From the NCBI GenBank assembly GCA_017459865.1, contig JAFUCD010000012.1, positions 1 to 55,935 on the forward strand: a stretch of 55,935 nt of DNA, given 5' to 3'. Positions 50,568-55,935 of this stretch are shown here, piece by piece. Source of the stretch: Oscillospiraceae bacterium. GTDB lineage: Bacteria; Bacillota_A; Clostridia; Oscillospirales; Oscillospiraceae. Below the pieces are notes generated by a model. The model was not told the DNA's origin. It did not search any database and worked only from the letters and a program-made list of their open reading frames with translations. Each line of letters starts with the position of its first letter. The stretch's first letter is position 1. The position numbers and the translations under genes are program-made.

Positions 50568-51607
50568 CCCAGCATGAGATCACCCGTCCGATCCCGCTGC
50601 TGAACGCGGCGGGCGACCTGACCGAGCCGGGCTATGCCAAGCGCCTGCTGCCGATGTATCGGCGCGCGGACGTGAAGGCGAGCCCCCTGCGCTTAAAGGA
50701 GTGGGACTACTACTGTGTGAACAACGGGCGCTTCGCGCTGTGTCTCACGATCGCGGACAACGGCTACATGGGCCTGGACTCTGTGTCGCTGCTGAATTTC
50801 GAGGAGGGCTGGGAGATCACGACGAGCCCCATGCGCGTCCTCACGCTCGGCAGGACGAACCTGCCGGAGTCCTCCGCGGCGGGCCGCACCGAGATCCACT
50901 CCAAGAGCTATGACATCGTCTTCGACGTATCGGACGGCAAACGCACGCTCTTCGCGCAGATGAAAAAATTCGGCCCCGAGGGCGCGCTCTACGCCAAGGT
51001 CACGCTCACCGACGAGCCGGAGGAGAGCATGGTCATCGCCACGCCCTTCGACAAGCCGAAGCATTTTTACTATAACCAGAAGATCAACTGCATGCGCGCC
51101 GAGGGCTTTGTGACCTACGGCTACCACGGCAGGACCTACACCTTCGATCCCGCCGAGAGCTTTGCCGTGCTCGACTGGGGGCGCGGCGTGTGGACGTACG
51201 ACAACACGTGGTACTGGGGCAGCGCCTCCGGGCTGCACGAGGGCGTGCCCTTCGGGTTCAACATCGGCTACGGCTTCGGCAACACTTCCGCCGCGAGCGA
51301 GAACATGCTCTTTTACGCGGGTAAGGCGCACAAGCTCTCCGAGGTGCGCTTCCACATCCCCGGCGACGGCGGCAAGCGGACGCCGGACTATATGAAGCCG
51401 TGGACATTCACGAGCGACGACGGGCGGTTCGAGATGGACTTTCAGCCCATGCTCGACCGCGCGAGCTGCACGGACTTCAAGGTGCTCAAAAGCGACCAGC
51501 ACCAGGTCTTCGGGCGCTTCACGGGCAGGGCCGTGCTCGACGACGGGACGGCGCTGGAGATCCGCGACCTCCCGGGCTTTGCCGAAAAAGTGATGAACAA
51601 ATGGTAA
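50564..51607 (+). CDS. DUF2804 protein
   Basis: A 347-residue protein of unknown function. The start HEITRPIPLLNAAGDLTEPGYAKRLLPMYRRADVKA and the strongly conserved centre KEWDYYCVNNGRFALCLTIADNGYMG, with a late WGRGVWTYDNTWYWGSASG, are typical of DUF2804, which has a lipocalin/CrtC-like beta-barrel look. No signal peptide is present. ATG 50564 overlaps the stop of the helicase-loader gene by 4 bp, with AAAGGAG upstream, so translation is coupled. The link to replication is not obvious. A strong terminator ends the operon. Confidence 0.85.
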   Translation: MTQHEITRPIPLLNAAGDLTEPGYAKRLLPMYRRADVKASPLRLKEWDYYCVNNGRFALCLTIADNGYMGLDSVSLLNFEEGWEITTSPMRVLTLGRTNLPESSAAGRTEIHSKSYDIVFDVSDGKRTLFAQMKKFGPEGALYAKVTLTDEPEESMVIATPFDKPKHFYYNQKINCMRAEGFVTYGYHGRTYTFDPAESFAVLDWGRGVWTYDNTWYWGSASGLHEGVPFGFNIGYGFGNTSAASENMLFYAGKAHKLSEVRFHIPGDGGKRTPDYMKPWTFTSDDGRFEMDFQPMLDRASCTDFKVLKSDQHQVFGRFTGRAVLDDGTALEIRDLPGFAEKVMNKW

Positions 51608-51615
51608 AAGCGAAT

Positions 51616-51647
51616 GGGCAGACGGTTGACCGCCTGCCCGTTTTTTT
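51616..51647 (+). terminator. Terminator of the dnaD-dnaI-DUF2804 operon
   Basis: Stem gggcag / ctgccc (51616-51621, 51634-51639) with an inner cggt/accg pair, followed by seven T. Confidence 0.88.
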
Positions 51648-51709
51648 ATATAATTCTGATATGATATGAAAGTTCCCCGTTTCGGGAATACTGAAAGGAA
51701 CGACATCAA

Positions 51710-52471
51710 ATGAGCCAACGAGACATTCTCCATACGCTGGAGGCCGTGCGCGACGGGCGGCTCTCGCCGCAGGACGCCATGCTGAAGCTGAAGCTGGAGC
51801 CGTTTCAGGACCTCGGCTTTGCCAAGGTGGACCACCACCGCGAGCTGCGGCAGGGCGTGGCGGAGGTCATCTACGGCGCGGGCAAGACGCCCGAGCAGAT
51901 CATCCGCATCGCCTCCGCCATGCGCGAGCGCGGGCAGGAGACCATCATGATCACGCGCATCTCGCCCGAGACCGCCGAGCTGATCCACGCGGCGCATCCG
52001 CTGGAATATCACGCGCTGGCGAGGATCGGACTGATCGGCGCGCTGCCGGAGCCCGACGGCGACGGCACGATCGTCGTCGCCACCGGCGGCACGAGCGACA
52101 TGGCCGTCGCCGAGGAGGCGGCGCTCACCGCCGAGGCGCTCGGCAATCCGGTCACGCGGCTGTATGACGTGGGCGTCTCGGGCGTGCACCGGCTGCTGCA
52201 CAACATCGAGCCGATCATGTCCGCGCGCTGCATCGTCGCCGTGGCGGGCATGGAGGGCGCGCTTCCCTCCGTGATCGGCGGGCTCGCCGACTGCCCGGTC
52301 ATCGCCGTGCCGACCAGCGTTGGCTACGGCGCGAGTCTGGGCGGCGTCGCGGCGCTGCTGAGCATGCTCAACTCCTGCGCCAGCGGCGTGAGCGTCGTGA
52401 ACATCGACAACGGCTTCGGCGGTGGCTATCTCGCCCACATGATCAACCATCTGAGCAGCAAGGACCGGTAA
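51710..52471 (+). CDS. larB: Nickel-pincer cofactor biosynthesis protein LarB
   Basis: LarB carboxylates and hydrolyses nicotinic acid adenine dinucleotide to make the pyridinium dicarboxylate base of the nickel-pincer nucleotide (NPN). The 253-residue product shows the family marks: FAKVDHHRELRQGVAEVIYGAGKT, VVATGGTSDMAVAEEAALTAEALG (PurE-like region), and CIVAVAGMEGALPSVIGGLADCPVIAVPTSVGYG. ATG 51710 follows AAAGGA. It starts a three-gene set with larC and larE, spaced by 6 bp and an overlap. Confidence 0.96.
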   Translation: MSQRDILHTLEAVRDGRLSPQDAMLKLKLEPFQDLGFAKVDHHRELRQGVAEVIYGAGKTPEQIIRIASAMRERGQETIMITRISPETAELIHAAHPLEYHALARIGLIGALPEPDGDGTIVVATGGTSDMAVAEEAALTAEALGNPVTRLYDVGVSGVHRLLHNIEPIMSARCIVAVAGMEGALPSVIGGLADCPVIAVPTSVGYGASLGGVAALLSMLNSCASGVSVVNIDNGFGGGYLAHMINHLSSKDR

Positions 52472-52477
52472 AGCAGT

Positions 52478-53659
52478 ATGAAGGTTTTGCATCTGGACGT
52501 ATCCACGGGCGCCGCGGGCGATATGCTCTCGGCGGCGCTGCTGGAGCTCTGCCCCGACCGCGAGGCGATGCTCGCGCGCCTGAACGCCATCGGCATCCCC
52601 GGCGTGACCTATTCCATCGAGCCGACGCAGAAGCACAGCGTCTCCGGCACGCATCTTGCCGTGCGCTGGCACGGCGAGGAGGAGCAGCCGGGCTGCCCGC
52701 ACACCGGGGAGGAGCGCCACCATCACCATCATCACGCGCACCGCGGCATGTTCGAGATCTCCGAGATCCTCGATGTGCTCGACCTGCCGGAGCCGGTCCG
52801 GGCGGATGTGCGCGCCGTCTATGCCATCATCGCCGAGGCGGAGGCCGCCGTGCACGGCACGACCGTGGAACACATCCACTTCCATGAGCTCGGCACGATG
52901 GACGCCGTGGCGGACATCAGCGCCGCGTGTCTGATCGTGCACACGCTGCAGCCCGACCTCGTCACCGCGACGCCCGTCTGCACCGGCTGGGGCGAGATCC
53001 GCTGCGCGCATGGGCTTCTGCCCGTCCCCGCTCCCGCGACGGCGCGGATCCTGCAGGGCGTGCCGAGCTTCGCCGGCGACATGGAGGGCGAGCTCTGCAC
53101 GCCGACGGGCGCCGCGCTCGTGAAATACCTCGCGCAGCGCTATGACCGCCAGCCTCTGCTCACGGCGGAGCGCATCGGCGTCGGCATGGGGAAGAAGGAC
53201 TTTCCGAAGCTCTCCGCCGTGCGCGCCGTGCTCGGCACCGCCGAGGAGACGATCGTGGAGCTGAGCTGCAACGTCGACGACATGACCCCCGAGGATGTGG
53301 GCTTTGCCATCGAGGAGCTTTTGCGTCTCGGCGCACCGGACGCGTATTATACGCCCATCGGCATGAAGAAAAACCGCCCCGGCGTGATCCTCACCTGCCT
53401 CTGCCGCGAGTCGCAGCGCGAGGAAATGGTGCGCGCGCTGTTCCGCCACACGACGACGCTCGGCATCCGCGAGACGCTCTGCCGCCGCTATGTGCTGCGG
53501 CGGGAGACCGAGACGGTCGAGACCCCCTACGGCCCCGTGCGCGTCAAGCGCTCCGAGGGTTGGGGCGTGCAGCGCGAAAAGGCGGAGTTCGACGACCTGC
53601 GCCGCATCGCCCGCGAGGCGGATCTGACGCTGGAGCAAGTGCGGGAGCTGTTAACATGA
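52478..53659 (+). CDS. larC: Nickel insertion protein LarC
   Basis: LarC uses CTP to insert nickel into the pincer nucleotide. The 393-residue product has the start LHLDVSTGAAGDMLSAALLEL, a histidine-rich metal-holding stretch (residues 81-88, six consecutive His then AH), VEHIHFHELGTMDAVADI and the C-terminal NVDDMTPEDVGFAIEELLRLGAPDAYYTPIGMKKNRPGVIL. In Lactobacillus plantarum LarC is made from two frames by programmed frameshifting; here it is one continuous frame. Its stop overlaps the larE start (ATGA). Confidence 0.96.
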   Translation: MKVLHLDVSTGAAGDMLSAALLELCPDREAMLARLNAIGIPGVTYSIEPTQKHSVSGTHLAVRWHGEEEQPGCPHTGEERHHHHHHAHRGMFEISEILDVLDLPEPVRADVRAVYAIIAEAEAAVHGTTVEHIHFHELGTMDAVADISAACLIVHTLQPDLVTATPVCTGWGEIRCAHGLLPVPAPATARILQGVPSFAGDMEGELCTPTGAALVKYLAQRYDRQPLLTAERIGVGMGKKDFPKLSAVRAVLGTAEETIVELSCNVDDMTPEDVGFAIEELLRLGAPDAYYTPIGMKKNRPGVILTCLCRESQREEMVRALFRHTTTLGIRETLCRRYVLRRETETVETPYGPVRVKRSEGWGVQREKAEFDDLRRIAREADLTLEQVRELLT

Positions 53660-54468
53660 ATGAATATTATGTAAACTTATTGGAGATCCTGAAGGGCTAT
53701 GGCAGCGTCGCCGTGGCGTTCTCGGGCGGCGTGGACTCGACGTTCCTGCTGCGCGCGGCGCACGAGGCGCTGGGCGACAAGGCCTTTGCCGTCACCGCGG
53801 CGATCCCCGCCGTGCCGGAGCGCGAGCTGCAGGCGGCGAAGGACTTCTGCGCCGCGCTCGGCGTGCGGCATGTCATCGTGCAGCCGGATGTGATGGCGCT
53901 GCCGGGCTTTTATGAAAATCCGCCCGACCGCTGCTATCACTGCAAGAAGCGGATCTTTTCGACGCTGCTGGACGCCGCCCGCGCGGGCGGCGCCGCCGTG
54001 GTGGCGGAGGGCTCGAATCTCGACGACGAGGGCGACTACCGCCCCGGGCTGCGCGCGATCGCGGAGCTGCAGGTGAAAAGCCCGCTGCGCGAGGCGGGGC
54101 TGACCAAGGGCATGATCCGCGCCCTGTCCAGGGAGTTGGGTCTGCCGACCTGGGACAAGCCCTCCTGCGCGTGCCTCGCCAGCCGCTTTGCCTACGGCGA
54201 GCGCATCACCCTCGAGGGACTGCGCCGCGTGGACGCCGCCGAGGCGTTTCTGCACGACCGCGGCTTCCGGCAGGTGCGCGTGCGCGTGCACGGCGACCTC
54301 GCCCGCGTCGAGGCGGAGCCTGAGGACATCCCGCGCCTTGTCGCGCCGGAGCTGCGCGCGCAGACGGACGCGTACCTGCGCGGTCTCGGCTTTGCCTATG
54401 TCGCGCTGGATCTGCGGGGCTACCGCACCGGCAGCATGAATGAGATACTCAAAAAGGAGAACGAATAA
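53656..54468 (+). CDS. larE: Sulfur transferase LarE
   Basis: LarE adds the two sulfur atoms to the NPN precursor using ATP. The 270-residue product has the PP-loop SGGVDS at residues 23-28. Cysteines Cys93 and Cys96 (RCYHCKKRIF) and Cys171 and Cys173 (KPSCACLASRF) are present. In the single-use enzyme of L. plantarum one cysteine is sacrificed, while three-cysteine forms hold a [4Fe-4S] cluster and can act repeatedly; the CxC here favours the cluster form, by inference. It ends the larBCE set. Confidence 0.95.
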   Translation: MNEYYVNLLEILKGYGSVAVAFSGGVDSTFLLRAAHEALGDKAFAVTAAIPAVPERELQAAKDFCAALGVRHVIVQPDVMALPGFYENPPDRCYHCKKRIFSTLLDAARAGGAAVVAEGSNLDDEGDYRPGLRAIAELQVKSPLREAGLTKGMIRALSRELGLPTWDKPSCACLASRFAYGERITLEGLRRVDAAEAFLHDRGFRQVRVRVHGDLARVEAEPEDIPRLVAPELRAQTDAYLRGLGFAYVALDLRGYRTGSMNEILKKENE

Positions 54469-55935
54469 ATGCAGATCAACGACCGCATCCATGGCTTTTG
54501 TGTGCTCGGCAGCGAGCCGCTGCCGGAGCTCGGCGCGACGCTGTGGCGCATGGAGTATGAGAAAAACGGCGCGCAGCTCGTCTGGCTCGAACGCGAGGAC
54601 GACAACAAGACCTTCGCCATCACGTTCAAGACCATCCCGCAGGACGACACGGGCGTGTTCCACATCCTCGAGCACTCGGTGCTCAACGGCAGCGAGAAAT
54701 ACCCCGTGCGCGAGCCGTTCGTGGAGCTGCTGAAAAGCTCACTGTCGACGTTCCTGAACGCCTTCACCTTCCCCGATAAGACCATGTACCCGGTCTCGAG
54801 CCGGAACGACGCGGACTTCCTGCATCTGATGGACGTGTATCTCGACGCGGTGCTGCACCCGCTGTGCATCCGCGACGACCACGCCTTTCTGCAGGAGGGC
54901 TGGCACTATGAGCCGACGGAGGACGGCGGCGTGACGGTCAACGGCGTCGTGTTCAACGAGATGAAGGGCGACTACTCCAACCCCGAGAGCCGTTTGCGGC
55001 TGACGCTGCTGCGCGCGCTGTTCCCGGATTCGCCCTACGGCTTCAGCTCCGGCGGCGATCCCGCCCACATCCCGGAGCTGACCTACGAGCAGTACTGTGC
55101 GAGCCACGCGCGGTTCTATCACCCGTCCAACAGCCGCATTCTGCTCGACGGCGCGGTCGATCTCGACGCCGCGCTCGCGAAGCTCGACGGGTATCTCCGG
55201 GACTTTGAGCGCATCGACCCCGACGCCGACATCCCCATGCAGCCGCCGGTGCGCAGCGAGGCGACGGACTATTATGAGATCGGGCCCGAGGAGCGCGCGG
55301 AGAACAAGGCGCTGCTCGCGCGCGGCTGGGTCTACGGCGCGTTCGACGAGCCGGAAAAGACGCTTGCCCTGAACGCGCTCGCCGCCGCGCTGACCGGCAC
55401 GAACGACGCGCCGCTGAAAAAGGCGCTGCTGGACGCCGGGCTCTGCGAGGACATCAGCTTCGGCACCGACGATGGCATGCAGCAGAACTATGCCTATCTG
55501 TTGCTCTACAACGCCGATGAGCGCCGCGCCGACGAGGCCTGGCGCATCGCCGAGGACACGCTCCGCGCCATGGCGGACGGGGGACTTGACCGTGAGCGCG
55601 TGCGCAACGTGCTGCGCCGGATCGAGTTCTCCACGCGCGAGAAGGACTTCGGACGCATGCCGCGCGGCGTCGTCTACGCGATCCAGAGCATGGACGCGTG
55701 GCTCTACGGCGGCGATCCCGCGCAGGGGCTGCGGTATGACGCGGTGTTCGACTCCCTGCGCGAGAAGCTCGACGCGGGGTGGTTCGAGGATTTCCTGCGC
55801 GCGGCCTTCCTGGACAACCCCCATGCCGCGACCGTGGCGCTCCTGCCCTCGAAGACGCTGGGCGCGGAGACCGCCGAGGCGGAGCGGCAGCGGCTCGCCG
55901 CGGTGCGCGCGGGCTGGACGCCGGAGCAGGACGCC
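54469..55935 (+). CDS. M16C metallopeptidase, presequence-protease type (partial)
   Basis: The first 489 residues of an insulinase-family zinc peptidase that runs off the window; full members of this subfamily are close to 950-1000 residues. The inverted zinc motif H-x-x-E-H is in FHILEHSVLNGS (about residues 65-69), the distal Glu lies in VFNEMKGDYSNPESRL, and the DKTMYPVSSRNDADFLHLMDVYLDAVLHP segment is typical of M16C. No signal peptide, so cytoplasmic. ATG 54469 follows AAAGGAGA. It degrades peptides in a closed chamber. Confidence 0.93.
   Translation, partial: MQINDRIHGFCVLGSEPLPELGATLWRMEYEKNGAQLVWLEREDDNKTFAITFKTIPQDDTGVFHILEHSVLNGSEKYPVREPFVELLKSSLSTFLNAFTFPDKTMYPVSSRNDADFLHLMDVYLDAVLHPLCIRDDHAFLQEGWHYEPTEDGGVTVNGVVFNEMKGDYSNPESRLRLTLLRALFPDSPYGFSSGGDPAHIPELTYEQYCASHARFYHPSNSRILLDGAVDLDAALAKLDGYLRDFERIDPDADIPMQPPVRSEATDYYEIGPEERAENKALLARGWVYGAFDEPEKTLALNALAAALTGTNDAPLKKALLDAGLCEDISFGTDDGMQQNYAYLLLYNADERRADEAWRIAEDTLRAMADGGLDRERVRNVLRRIEFSTREKDFGRMPRGVVYAIQSMDAWLYGGDPAQGLRYDAVFDSLREKLDAGWFEDFLRAAFLDNPHAATVALLPSKTLGAETAEAERQRLAAVRAGWTPEQDA

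Noticed and set aside
50693..53638. 981-codon open frame on the minus strand
   Set aside because: It lies opposite DUF2804, larB and larC, all with clear motifs. In GC-rich DNA the antisense frame of real genes is often free of stops; its Arg/His/Ala-rich translation is typical of this artefact. The same applies to long frames at 22696-24885 and 15128-16954.
52478..53659. Programmed frameshift in larC as in Lactobacillus
   Set aside because: The gene is a single uninterrupted frame with both halves of LarC in order.

Overview
The window reads as a chromosomal piece of a high-GC, Gram-positive anaerobe of the Oscillospiraceae/Ruminococcaceae type. This is inferred from the gene set (DnaD plus DnaI-type helicase loader, FtsQ/FtsZ without an outer-membrane gene in sight, Opp-type peptide uptake, many lipoproteins, SLH-domain protein, LarB/C/E, oxygen-sensitive serine dehydratase) and from intergenic palindromes that I associate with gut Clostridia. 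Most of the sequence is GC-rich, with one clear AT-rich island at about 2.1-5.7 kb.

Layout. 1-2.1 kb: a tandem hairpin array, smpB, a cyclophilin and the tmRNA gene ssrA, so both halves of the trans-translation machinery sit together. 2.1-5.7 kb: an AT-rich island starting at the 3' end of ssrA, with a truncated serine recombinase and two orphan lipoproteins. 5.7-10 kb: a serine/threonine catabolic operon (threonine ammonia-lyase, RidA, Ser/Thr symporter, Fe-S serine dehydratase). 10-14.3 kb: a glycosidase-like protein and a GPH sugar transporter on the minus strand. 14.5-19.4 kb: VUT transporter, SDR, Old Yellow Enzyme, Cu/Zn-SOD-like protein, MBL hydrolase and S66 LD-carboxypeptidase. 19.4-26.8 kb: a D-aminoacylase-like amidohydrolase divergent from a complete five-gene peptide ABC importer. 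26.9-31.9 kb: small membrane proteins, MATE exporter, lipoprotein, GreA, GtrA. 31.9-35.6 kb: a two-component system with a poly-aspartate sensor, divergent from a VTC/DUF4956 pair. 35.7-40.4 kb: murA-ftsQ-ftsZ and a YihY-type membrane protein. 40.7-46.7 kb: an RsmJ-like methyltransferase, then a compact cluster of DUF2997, a four-helix membrane protein with a ComEA-like domain, a radical-SAM activase-like protein, a Ycf46-like AAA ATPase and a Ycf35/DUF1257-like protein, followed by two tandem paralogous lipoproteins. 47-48.3 kb: an SLH protein. 48.6-51.6 kb: dnaD-dnaI-DUF2804. 51.7-56 kb: larB-larC-larE and the start of an M16C peptidase that runs off the end.

Two observations stand out. First, a structured element of about 240-270 bp occurs three times (12.6, 40.4 and 46.8 kb). 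Its core is conserved, its internal hairpins differ in sequence but keep their pairing, and each copy is bounded on both sides by the same locus-specific hairpin. Second, the DUF2997/Ycf46/Ycf35/radical-SAM cluster is a plausible uncharacterised multi-protein system. Functional names come from reading motifs and family resemblance by eye; no database search was run.
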